Assembly (NCBI GenBank): GCA_002341315.1
Contig: DDNV01000070.1
Span: forward strand, 9,163 to 23,555
DNA length: 14,393 nt
From: Cellvibrionales bacterium UBA2511
Lineage (GTDB): Bacteria; Pseudomonadota; Gammaproteobacteria; Pseudomonadales; Porticoccaceae
Direction of reading: 5' to 3'
The notes under the pieces were generated by a model that was given only the letters and a program-made list of their open reading frames with translations, searched no databases and had not been told where the DNA came from. Positions 7,936 to 14,393 of this stretch are shown here, piece by piece. The position numbers and the translations under genes were made by a program. The stretch's first letter is position 1. Each line of letters begins with the position of its first letter.

Positions 7936-9251
7936 CGATGCAAAGTGAACCCATCAGTATCTTGCAGTTGTCTACCGCAGATAGTTGTTTCGACGACCGG
8001 CTGGCCGAGTTGCTGGCGTGGGAGAATGTATCAGATCAAAACGTTGAGCAGATCGTTGGAGATATTCTGGCGGCTGTGCGCCAGCGCGGTGATCAGGCTC
8101 TGATTGAATTTACCAATCGCTTCGACGCCCGGGATGTCAGTGATGTCCGGGAGCTCGAAATTCCTCCCGACGTTGTTTTCGGAGCATTGGCCGGTCTCCC
8201 CGCAGCTGAGCGCGATGCACTGGAATTGGCGGCGGAACGAATTCGCCGTTATCACCAGCACCAGAAGCAGGCCTCCTGGCACTACCGGGAAGAGGACGGC
8301 ACCCTGTTGGGGCAGCAGATCACCGCACTGGACCGGGTGGGCATTTATGTGCCCGGGGGCAAAGCCAGCTATCCGTCGTCGGTTCTGATGAATGCTCTGC
8401 CCGCCCGGGTGGCCGGCGTTAACGAGATTATCATGGTGGTGCCAGCGCCGGGTGGCGAACTGAATCCGCTGGTCCTCGCTGCGGCAGCGATTGCCGGAGT
8501 TGATCGTCTGTTTACATTGGGCGGCGCTCAGGCCATTGGTGCATTGGCCTATGGTACGGAAACCGTGCCTCGGGTGGACAAGATTGTCGGGCCGGGCAAT
8601 ATCTTTGTTGCCACGGCCAAGCGGGCTGTGTTCGGAGCCGTGGGTCTGGACATGGTGGCGGGGCCCTCGGAAATTCTGGTGGTTTGCGACGGTCAGACAA
8701 ACCCGGACTGGATCGCTATGGATCTGTTTTCCCAGGCTGAGCACGACGAAGAAGCTCAGGCCATTCTGATCAGTCCGGATATGGATTTCCTAGAACAGGT
8801 AAAAACCAGTATTGACAAGTTGTTGCCCACCATGGAGCGGGCATCGATTATTCGTGCGTCACTCGAGAGGCGCGGTGCCCTGATTGCGGTAGCGGACATG
8901 ACAGACGCATTGGCGTTGATTAACCGTATTGCTCCCGAGCATCTGGAGCTGTCTGTGGCCAGCCCCGAAGACTGGTTGCCGGGTATTCGGCACGCCGGGG
9001 CTATCTTTATGGGTCGTTATACCGCAGAGGCGGTGGGCGATTACTGTGCCGGTCCCAACCATGTCCTGCCGACCTCCATGACAGCCCGTTTTTCCTCGCC
9101 GCTGGGTGTTTATGACTTTCAAAAGCGCAGTTCACTGATTATGTGTTCCGCCGAAGGTGCTTCGACATTGGGGAAAACTGCGTCGGTGCTGGCCCGGGGG
9201 GAAAGCCTGACCGCCCACGCCCGCTCTGCCGAATATCGTATCAAGTCATGA
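7932..9251 (+). CDS. hisD: Histidinol dehydrogenase HisD
   Basis: This zinc enzyme oxidises L-histidinol to L-histidine in two NAD-dependent steps, ending the pathway. It has 439 residues. Zinc and catalytic residues keep the E. coli spacing: Q268 and H271 in [11 protein letters not shown]336-H337 in IAPEHLEL, D370 in [14 protein letters not shown] and H429 in [11 protein letters not shown]. The NAD-region motifs [15 protein letters not shown] and [13 protein letters not shown] are intact. Its ATG overlaps the hisG stop (ATGA), showing translational coupling; a second in-frame ATG at 7938 is possible. Confidence 0.98.
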   Translation: MTMQSEPISILQLSTADSCFDDRLAELLAWENVSDQNVEQIVGDILAAVRQRGDQALIEFTNRFDARDVSDVRELEIPPDVVFGALAGLPAAERDALELAAERIRRYHQHQKQASWHYREEDGTLLGQQITALDRVGIYVPGGKASYPSSVLMNALPARVAGVNEIIMVVPAPGGELNPLVLAAAAIAGVDRLFTLGGAQAIGALAYGTETVPRVDKIVGPGNIFVATAKRAVFGAVGLDMVAGPSEILVVCDGQTNPDWIAMDLFSQAEHDEEAQAILISPDMDFLEQVKTSIDKLLPTMERASIIRASLERRGALIAVADMTDALALINRIAPEHLELSVASPEDWLPGIRHAGAIFMGRYTAEAVGDYCAGPNHVLPTSMTARFSSPLGVYDFQKRSSLIMCSAEGASTLGKTASVLARGESLTAHARSAEYRIKS

Positions 9252-9261
9252 TGGTAACCCT

Positions 9262-10326
9262 GTGAGCAGCCCTTTCTGGAGTGATGTCGTTGCAAGGCTG
9301 GATCCCTATGTACCCGGGGAGCAGCCCAAACTGGCCAACCTGACCAAGTTGAACACCAATGAAAACCCCTATGGACCGTCACCCCGGGTTCTGGAAGCCA
9401 TCGCCGGAGAGTTGGGGGATAGCCTTCGCCTCTACCCTGACCCCAGCGGTACATTACTTAGACAGGCGGTGGCAGATTACTATGCTGTTGCTCCGGCTCA
9501 GGTGTTCCTGGGCAACGGTTCAGATGAGGTGCTGGCCCATATTTTTCAGGCGCTGCTCAAGCACGATGAGCCGGTTCTTTTCCCGGATATCACCTACAGT
9601 TTTTACCCCGTCTACTGCGGTCTGTATCAGGTGGATTATCAGCGGATACCGCTGGGCAGCGATTACCGCATTCAGGTGGCGGACTACCTGTGCAGTAATG
9701 GCGGCATTATCTTTCCAAATCCGAACGCCCCCACCGGGATACTGCTGTCGTTGCCGGAAATTGAATGGTTGCTGAAAAAAAATCAGCAGTCGGTGCTGGT
9801 AGTGGATGAAGCCTACATCGATTTTGGCGGAGAGACAGCGGTTTCCCTGGTCGGGCGTTATCCCAATCTGCTGGTGACTCAGACGCTGTCAAAATCCCGG
9901 TCGCTGGCTGGCCTGCGGATCGGTTTTGCTATCGGTGATGTCGCTCTGATCGAGGCGCTGGAGCGTGTGAAGAACAGTTTTAACTCCTATCCGCTCAGTC
10001 GTTTTGCCATTGTTGGAGGCGCTGCGGCCTTCTCCGATGAGGACTATTTCCGCGAGGTCTGCGAGCAGGTTGTTCGTAGTCGTGATACGTTGGCCTCTGG
10101 CCTGAAATCACTGGGTTTTGAAGTGCTGCCGTCCTCCGCGAACTTTCTGCTGGCGACCTGCCCGTCCCGGGATGCCGTCGAGCTTGCGGCGCGATTACGT
10201 GAAAAGGGTATTATTGTCCGTCACTTCAGGCAGCCGAGAATAGAACAGTTTTTGCGGATTACTGTTGGCACAACCGAGCAAAACCGTAGGCTGTTGGATG
10301 TGTTGGCCGAACTGCTCAAACAGTAA
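9262..10326 (+). CDS. hisC: Histidinol-phosphate aminotransferase HisC
   Basis: A PLP-dependent class II aminotransferase that converts imidazole-acetol phosphate to histidinol phosphate. It has 354 residues. Landmarks are [12 protein letters not shown] near the N-terminus, [32 protein letters not shown], and the PLP lysine K211 in [26 protein letters not shown] near the end carries the phosphate-binding arginine. The start is GTG at 9262, 10 bases after the hisD stop; no in-frame ATG is available near the N-terminus and the Shine-Dalgarno is weak. It converges on degS with only 9 bases between the stops. Confidence 0.96.
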   Translation: MSSPFWSDVVARLDPYVPGEQPKLANLTKLNTNENPYGPSPRVLEAIAGELGDSLRLYPDPSGTLLRQAVADYYAVAPAQVFLGNGSDEVLAHIFQALLKHDEPVLFPDITYSFYPVYCGLYQVDYQRIPLGSDYRIQVADYLCSNGGIIFPNPNAPTGILLSLPEIEWLLKKNQQSVLVVDEAYIDFGGETAVSLVGRYPNLLVTQTLSKSRSLAGLRIGFAIGDVALIEALERVKNSFNSYPLSRFAIVGGAAAFSDEDYFREVCEQVVRSRDTLASGLKSLGFEVLPSSANFLLATCPSRDAVELAARLREKGIIVRHFRQPRIEQFLRITVGTTEQNRRLLDVLAELLKQ

Positions 10327-10335
10327 TTCCGGGAG

Positions 10336-11484
10336 CTATTCGGGCGGTGGTCGGGTGCCTGTCACCGCCATAATTGTGCTTTTTTGCCCTTCCCTTATAA
10401 CCTCCAGTTTGACGGAGTCGCCGGGCGAGAGATCGGCGATCAGATTCATGCTCTTTTCATTGTCTACCACCCAGTAATCATTGATACGGGTGATAATGTC
10501 CCCCGGTTGCAGACCTGCCAGATGAGCGGGGCTGTTGATGTAAATGCTGGTGATCACCAGTCCCGATGGCGGGTCCATGCCCAGTTTCGTCGCCGCCAGT
10601 CTGGTCAGTGGGCGGGCTTCGACGCCGAGCCAACCGCGGATGACATAGCCGTGTTCGACGATATCCTGTAGAACCTTCACTGCCGTATTGGCGGGAATGG
10701 CAAAGCCGATGCCCACCGAATAGCCGGTCTTGTCGAGAATGGCGGCATTGATCCCGAGCAAGTTGCCAAAAGCGTCCACCAGTGCCCCACCAGAATTACC
10801 CGGGTTGATGGCTGCATCAGTCTGGATGAAGTTTTCAAACGTGTTGAGTCCCAGACCATTGCGACCGGTAGCGCTGATAATGCCCTGGGTGACCGATTGT
10901 CCGACCCCGAACGGATTGCCTATGGCCAGCGTGACGTCACCTACCCGAGGCATGGAGGCCGCATCAATATTGATGGGTATCAGGTTGTCGAGATCTATCT
11001 TCAACACAGCCAAGTCTGTATCAGGATCCTTGCCGATGACCTTGACCATTGCCTCTCGACCATCCTGGAGCTGGACGACGATTTCATCTGCGTCGGTCAC
11101 CACATGGTTGTTGGTCAAAATGTAGCCGTCTTCGGTCAGAATGACCCCGGAGCCCAGAGATGACTGCATGCGCTGTTGCTGTGGCAGGTTGCTGTTGCTG
11201 AAGAAGCGGCGGAAGAAAGGATCATCCAGTAACGGATGGCGGGGGCGCTCGAGCGTTTTACGCGTATAGATGTTGACGACCGATGCCGATGCCCGCTGTA
11301 CAGCAGATGCATACGATGCCGGCCCCTGCCACTCTCCGGAAACGCCAGGTGACAACCCCCTGGTTTCCATTTTGGCTGCGTTGTTGAGCGTTTCCGGCAG
11401 TAATAGCATGAACAGTGCGGCCGCAAGCAGGCCGGCAACTACAGGCCAGCTGATATAGCGCAACACTCGAAAAATAAAAGACAC
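10336..11484 (-). CDS. degS: Membrane-anchored periplasmic serine protease, DegS/AlgW type
   Basis: A trypsin-like HtrA protease with one PDZ domain. Such proteins sense misfolded porin tails and cut the anti-sigma factor RseA/MucA to start the sigma-E response. It has 382 residues. There is a membrane anchor (about 11-30), then a protease domain with the triad H127 (LTNNHVV), D157 (DTDLAVLK) and S231 (NPGNSGGAL), and one C-terminal PDZ domain (about 280-375, with GLQPGDIITRIND). A single PDZ and an anchor in place of a cleaved signal point to DegS/AlgW over DegP or DegQ. The start is GTG at 11482-11484, with Shine-Dalgarno GGAG 6 bases upstream. Confidence 0.93.
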   Translation of the reverse strand: MSFIFRVLRYISWPVVAGLLAAALFMLLLPETLNNAAKMETRGLSPGVSGEWQGPASYASAVQRASASVVNIYTRKTLERPRHPLLDDPFFRRFFSNSNLPQQQRMQSSLGSGVILTEDGYILTNNHVVTDADEIVVQLQDGREAMVKVIGKDPDTDLAVLKIDLDNLIPINIDAASMPRVGDVTLAIGNPFGVGQSVTQGIISATGRNGLGLNTFENFIQTDAAINPGNSGGALVDAFGNLLGINAAILDKTGYSVGIGFAIPANTAVKVLQDIVEHGYVIRGWLGVEARPLTRLAATKLGMDPPSGLVITSIYINSPAHLAGLQPGDIITRINDYWVVDNEKSMNLIADLSPGDSVKLEVIREGQKSTIMAVTGTRPPPE

Positions 11485-11513
11485 CGCAGGCTCCGCGAGC
11501 TCACAAAGAGCGC

Positions 11514-11519
11514 ATTATG
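11514..11519 (-). promoter_or_regulatory. Candidate extended -10 element for degS
   Basis: The minus strand reads TGACATAAT, an extended -10 (TGn plus CATAAT, 5 of 6). The -35 region is poor. The start would be near 11507, leaving about 22 nt before the GTG. This would let degS be expressed apart from the upstream zapG gene. Confidence 0.3.
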
Positions 11520-11572
11520 TCACAAACCGCACAGCGGGAGGCTTTGATGGATCGCTTTGCTCCCGTTCCCCG

Positions 11573-12088
11573 TCAGCTCACTTTAAGCGTCGGGTCATCA
11601 TTGTCGTCGGTATCTTCTGCGGTATCATTTGCCACTTTTGCGCGGAGATTGTCGCGGGATGCGCTGTCATCTCTGAGCCCGTATTCTTCGCTGAGAATGC
11701 CGCCTGGGACCTTGGGTGCGTAATCTTTCGGCGGTTCTGGTATTTCTGTGGGCAACATTGTGCCGCGCTCCTCAAGGCGTCCAAACCCGGCATCGACCAT
11801 TTTCTTGCTGGTGTCGGCGCCGGTCAACCGCATGGCGCTGGCAGAGAGGTACTCGTGAACATCGCGGTAGCTGTGTGACAGGTTGTTGAACAGCTCGGAG
11901 GTTTTGATGAAATGCTCGGTTACCTCGTGTTCGTAATCCTGGAGCCGTTCCTGTGCTTCCTTGAGTTTGTGCTCGGTGGCTTTGCGTTCTTGCTCCCCGG
12001 GGTGAAGGGTTCGCCCGGTCAGCAGGCCAACAACCAAGCCGCCTAACGCACACAGCAAGCCAATCAATAATACAGTCGGGGTATCCAA
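11573..12088 (-). CDS. zapG: Z-ring/envelope protein ZapG (YhcB, DUF1043)
   Basis: YhcB/ZapG is an inner-membrane protein that links cell division, peptidoglycan and envelope growth. It has 171 residues. One N-terminal membrane segment (about 6-24, GLLCALGGLVVGLLTG) precedes a charged coiled coil (about 30-65, EQERKATEHKLKEAQERLQD) and the conserved block HFIKTSELFNNLSHSYRDVH, then YLSASAMRL. The tail is acidic and low in complexity. The start is TTG at 12086-12088, set by a full Shine-Dalgarno. It lies back to back with zapE and upstream of degS, as in many gammaproteobacteria. Confidence 0.93.
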   Translation of the reverse strand: MDTPTVLLIGLLCALGGLVVGLLTGRTLHPGEQERKATEHKLKEAQERLQDYEHEVTEHFIKTSELFNNLSHSYRDVHEYLSASAMRLTGADTSKKMVDAGFGRLEERGTMLPTEIPEPPKDYAPKVPGGILSEEYGLRDDSASRDNLRAKVANDTAEDTDDNDDPTLKVS

Positions 12089-12093
12089 GCGAC

Positions 12094-12100
12094 CACCTCC
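12094..12100 (-). promoter_or_regulatory. Strong ribosome-binding site fixing a TTG start for zapG
   Basis: GGAGGTG on the minus strand lies 5 bases before the TTG at 12088. No ATG or GTG in this frame comes close to the site, and the membrane segment begins a few residues after the TTG. The pairing of a near-perfect Shine-Dalgarno with the weakest common start codon settles the start. Confidence 0.75.
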
Positions 12101-12216
12101 AGAGATATGCAGCGGATTTTGACGTGTAGTCTGAAAGAAGCTCTATCTGGAGGCAACTGTTTTTTGAAGAGGCTTTCGTGTGTTCCCTGACGCTGTCGTA
12201 TGGCAATGATGTCATG

Positions 12217-12229
12217 CTCACTGTGTGAG
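12217..12229. repeat. Short inverted repeat in the zapG-zapE divergent region
   Basis: CTCAC-TGT-GTGAG is a perfect 5-bp dyad with a 3-base centre. It ends 7 bases before the -35 of the candidate zapE promoter, a fitting place for an operator. It is short enough to be chance. Confidence 0.25.
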
Positions 12230-12236
12230 TAACGGG

Positions 12237-12265
12237 TTGCGATTATCCTTTTGCACGGCTAAAGT
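12237..12265 (+). promoter_or_regulatory. Candidate promoter for zapE
   Basis: TTGCGA (12237-12242), a 17-base spacer and TAAAGT (12260-12265) form a reasonable sigma-70 promoter. The start would be near 12272, about 37 nt before the ATG at 12309. It also argues against the longer zapE frame starting at 12225. Confidence 0.42.
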
Positions 12266-12308
12266 TCCCGGCCTTGTTTTCTGCATTCTTCCATTGAACC
12301 AGTCAATT

Positions 12309-13445
12309 ATGATTCGGGCGTCTGTTCCCACACACACACCTTTGCAGCGATATCAGCAGGATTTGCTGCAGGCCTCTTTCAGCTACGATCCTGCCCAGGA
12401 GCAGGCAGTGGCTTTGCTACAGGCGCTCTATGAAAAATTATTGGAGCAAAATGCCCGGATAGCAAATCACTCGATTTTTCAACGAGTCAGAGCGTACTTT
12501 CGATCTACCCGGCCCTTTGTGCCGGTCAAGGGGTTGTATTTCTGGGGTGGTGTGGGCCGCGGTAAAACCTACCTGATGGATAATTTTTTTGAATCCCTGC
12601 CTTTCGAAGAGAAAATGCGTGCGCATTTCCATCGTTTTATGCGCCGGGTTCATCGGGAGCTGCGCCTGCTGGACGGTGTAAAAAATCCATTGGAAAAAGT
12701 CGCCGACAATATCGCCGCTGAAGCCAGGGTGATTTGCTTTGATGAGTTTTTTGTCGCTGATATCGCTGATGCAATGTTGTTGGGCGGGCTGCTGAAATTG
12801 CTGTTCGAGCGTGGGGTGACATTGGTGGCAACATCCAATATTGTCCCCGATCAACTCTATGAAAATGGTCTGCAGCGGCAACGCTTCCTGCCCGCCATTG
12901 CACTGCTCAATACGCATACCCAGGTTGTTAATGTTGATGGTGGTGTCGATTATCGATTGCGTACCCTTGAGCAGGCCCAGTTATACCACGCGCCTCTGGA
13001 TGATAGAGCGCAGGGGGCTATAGAAGCGGCTTTTAGCAGCCTGGTGCCAGCCAGTGGTGAAGTGCAGGTGGCTGTGGATATCACCATTGAAGGGCGAGAA
13101 ATTCCCTGTCGCGCGGTTGCTGAAGATGTCGTCTGGTTTGACTTTGATGTGATATGCAATATCCCGCGTAGCCAGAATGACTATATCGAGCTGGCTCGTG
13201 AATTCCATGCGGTGCTGGTCACCAATGTTCGTCAGATGGGACGCAGCAACGAGGATCAGGCACGACGTTTTATCAACTTGGTAGATGAATTTTATGACCG
13301 AAATGTTAAGCTGGTGCTGTCCGCCGAGGTGCCATTGCCCGCACTGTATACCGAAGGTCGACTGGGTTTTGAGTTTGAGCGAACCCGTAGTCGCTTGCTC
13401 GAAATGCAATCACACGAGTATCTGGCACGACCACATCGCCCCTGA
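12309..13445 (+). CDS. zapE: Cell division ATPase ZapE (AFG1-like)
   Basis: ZapE is a P-loop ATPase of the AFG1 family that acts on the FtsZ ring in E. coli, notably under stress. From the ATG at 12309 it has 378 residues, close to the family's 375. The N-terminus THTPLQRYQQDLLQ is typical. Walker A is GGVGRGKTYLMD (K86) and Walker B is VICFDEFFV (D145, E146); then come TLVATSNIVPDQLYENGLQR, DGGVDYRLR, and near the end VKLVLSAEVPLPALY. The frame is open to a GTG at 12225, but those 28 residues do not look like family sequence and lie upstream of the likely transcription start. The Shine-Dalgarno is weak. Confidence 0.95.
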   Translation: MIRASVPTHTPLQRYQQDLLQASFSYDPAQEQAVALLQALYEKLLEQNARIANHSIFQRVRAYFRSTRPFVPVKGLYFWGGVGRGKTYLMDNFFESLPFEEKMRAHFHRFMRRVHRELRLLDGVKNPLEKVADNIAAEARVICFDEFFVADIADAMLLGGLLKLLFERGVTLVATSNIVPDQLYENGLQRQRFLPAIALLNTHTQVVNVDGGVDYRLRTLEQAQLYHAPLDDRAQGAIEAAFSSLVPASGEVQVAVDITIEGREIPCRAVAEDVVWFDFDVICNIPRSQNDYIELAREFHAVLVTNVRQMGRSNEDQARRFINLVDEFYDRNVKLVLSAEVPLPALYTEGRLGFEFERTRSRLLEMQSHEYLARPHRP

Positions 13446-13522
13446 CGGGTTCGGTCTCCGGGGCCCTGCAGGCAGGGACTATTCCGTTTAATTCGCCAAT
13501 ATTTTTTTAGGAAAAATTATCC

Positions 13523-13551
13523 TTGAAAAGGGTAGGGGTGGTCTGTAAAAT
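13523..13551 (+). promoter_or_regulatory. Strong sigma-70 promoter with A/T-rich upstream tract for rplM-rpsI
   Basis: TTGAAA (13523-13528), a 17-base spacer and TAAAAT (13546-13551) are each 5 of 6 matches at ideal spacing. Directly upstream, 13499-13520 is almost all A and T, with a T-run and an A-run, like an UP element bound by the RNA polymerase alpha subunit. This is the pattern of a growth-rate-controlled ribosomal promoter. Start near 13556-13560. Confidence 0.75.
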
Positions 13552-13553
13552 GC

Positions 13554-13573
13554 GGCCTCCTTTTAGGAAGGCC
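13554..13573 (+). promoter_or_regulatory. Hairpin at the start of the rplM leader
   Basis: GGCCTCCT (13554-13561), loop TTT, then AGGAAGGCC (13565-13573) folds into an 8-bp stem with a single bulged A. It begins at or just upstream of the predicted +1, and the ribosome site AGGA follows about 17 nt later. L13 is reported to repress its own operon in E. coli through the mRNA leader; whether this hairpin is the site is inference. If +1 falls inside the left arm the stem is shortened. Confidence 0.4.
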
Positions 13574-13595
13574 AGAAACTTTCAGGCAGGAAAAA

Positions 13596-14024
13596 ATGAA
13601 AACATTTAGTGCAAAGGCCGAAACCGTCCAGCGCGACTGGTTTATTGTAGATGCGGCTGACAAAACATTAGGTCGTTTGGCCGTCGAAATTGCCTCTCGC
13701 CTTCGTGGCAAACACAAGCCGGAGTTCACTCCGCATGTGGATACCGGCGACTATATTGTCGTGGTAAATGCCGAGCGGGTGCGTGTGACAGGCAACAAGG
13801 CCAGAGACAAAATTTATCACCACCACACCGGTTATATCGGTGGGTTGAAGTCCATCAGTTTTGAAAAACTGATCGCCAAGGCTCCTGAGCGGACTATCCA
13901 GACGGCTGTGAAAGGCATGTTGCCTAAAGGTCCGCTGGGTCGTGCCATGTTTAAGAAGCTTAAAGTATACGCAGGCACCGAGCATCCCCACACTGCTCAG
14001 CAGCCGCAAGAACTGAACATTTAA
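13596..14024 (+). CDS. rplM: 50S ribosomal protein L13
   Basis: L13 is an early-assembly protein of the large subunit that binds 23S rRNA. It has 142 residues, identical in length to E. coli L13. The N-terminus [20 protein letters not shown] is diagnostic, followed by [31 protein letters not shown] and [12 protein letters not shown], and later [19 protein letters not shown]. Shine-Dalgarno AGGA lies 5-6 bases before ATG. First gene of the rplM-rpsI operon. Confidence 0.99.
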   Translation: MKTFSAKAETVQRDWFIVDAADKTLGRLAVEIASRLRGKHKPEFTPHVDTGDYIVVVNAERVRVTGNKARDKIYHHHTGYIGGLKSISFEKLIAKAPERTIQTAVKGMLPKGPLGRAMFKKLKVYAGTEHPHTAQQPQELNI

Positions 14025-14037
14025 CGGATTGTTAATT

Positions 14038-14393
14038 ATGGCAGACACCCAATATTACGGAACCGGCCGTCGTAAAACCTCCTCCGCAAGAGTCTTTCTG
14101 AAATCCGGAGCGGGTAACATCGTGGTCAACGACCGCACTCTCGATCAGTATTTTGGACGTGAGGTGGCACGTATGATTGTGCGTCAGCCGCTAGAGCTGG
14201 TGGATCGTGCTACCACATTCGATCTCAATATTACCGTCGCTGGCGGTGGCAGTTTCGGTCAGGCGGGTGCTATTCGTCATGGTATCGCACGTGCGCTACT
14301 GCAATATGACGAGGGTCTTCGGGGCCAACTTCGTACAGCTGGCTTCCTGACCAGAGATGCCCGTGAAGTGGAGCGTAAAAAAGTGGGTCTGCG
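14038..14393 (+). CDS. rpsI: 30S ribosomal protein S9 (3' end off window)
   Basis: S9 is a small-subunit head protein whose C-terminal tail reaches the P-site tRNA. The ATG at 14038, 13 bases after rplM, opens [20 protein letters not shown], followed by [33 protein letters not shown] and [12 protein letters not shown]. 118 codons are in the window; the family is about 130, so only the final dozen residues (the basic tail) are missing. Confidence 0.99.
   Translation, partial: MADTQYYGTGRRKTSSARVFLKSGAGNIVVNDRTLDQYFGREVARMIVRQPLELVDRATTFDLNITVAGGGSFGQAGAIRHGIARALLQYDEGLRGQLRTAGFLTRDAREVERKKVGL

Noticed and set aside
8031..8744. Antisense open frame of 237 codons opposite hisD
   Set aside because: Shadow of a certain gene; histidine/glutamine-rich nonsense composition and no recognisable domain.
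11531..11565. CGGGAG/CTCCCG stem between zapG and degS as a terminator
   Set aside because: A 6-bp stem spans a large loop and no T-run follows on the minus strand.
12225..12308. Longer zapE start at GTG 12225
   Set aside because: The extra 28 residues do not resemble the family, lack a ribosome site, and lie upstream of the likely promoter at 12237-12265.
13464..13477. CCCTGC-AG-GCAGGG as a zapE terminator
   Set aside because: The stem is only 5 bp with a usable loop, and no T-run follows directly; the T-rich stretch near 13501 is better explained as part of the rplM promoter upstream tract.

Overview
This is a chromosomal housekeeping block from a gammaproteobacterium. It contains 16 protein genes, two of them cut by the window edges. 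There are no mobile elements, CRISPR arrays, tRNA or rRNA genes, and I see no previously undescribed system. The gene order (rpoN-lptB-lptA-lptC-kdsC-kdsD | mlaC-ibaG-murA-hisG-hisD-hisC | degS/algW | yhcB(zapG) | zapE | rplM-rpsI) is, from memory, closest to the Pseudomonas/Cellvibrio-type arrangement, in which murA leads directly into hisGDC and an algW-like protease. That suggests Pseudomonadales or Cellvibrionales-like bacteria; genus or species cannot be given.

Layout. Positions 1-4666 (minus strand): kdsD, kdsC, lptC, lptA and lptB lie nearly end to end and make Kdo precursor (arabinose-5-phosphate isomerase, Kdo-8-phosphate phosphatase) and the Lpt machine that extracts and carries lipopolysaccharide. 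rpoN (sigma-54) follows after 124 bp and runs off the left edge. Positions 4667-5015 are a non-coding divergent promoter region. Positions 5016-10326 (plus strand): mlaC and ibaG, then murA (first committed step of peptidoglycan synthesis), then hisG, hisD and hisC. Positions 10336-12088 (minus strand): a periplasmic DegS/AlgW-type serine protease and the cell-division/envelope protein ZapG (YhcB). Positions 12309-14393 (plus strand): zapE, then the ribosomal operon rplM-rpsI, with rpsI cut by the right edge.

Themes. Most genes serve the cell envelope: LPS supply and transport, lipid asymmetry, peptidoglycan, envelope-stress protease, division factors. A short histidine-biosynthesis group and a ribosomal operon make up the rest.

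Most notable points. (1) mlaC and ibaG stand where a full mlaFEDCB-ibaG set is expected; mlaF, mlaE, mlaD and mlaB are absent, and mlaC has its own likely promoter. (2) A well-spaced -24/-12 (sigma-54) promoter-like element faces rpoN itself, next to a perfect inverted repeat. (3) HisG is the short form that normally needs HisZ, which is not encoded here. (4) The rplM promoter is strong, with an A/T-rich upstream tract and a hairpin at the start of the leader.
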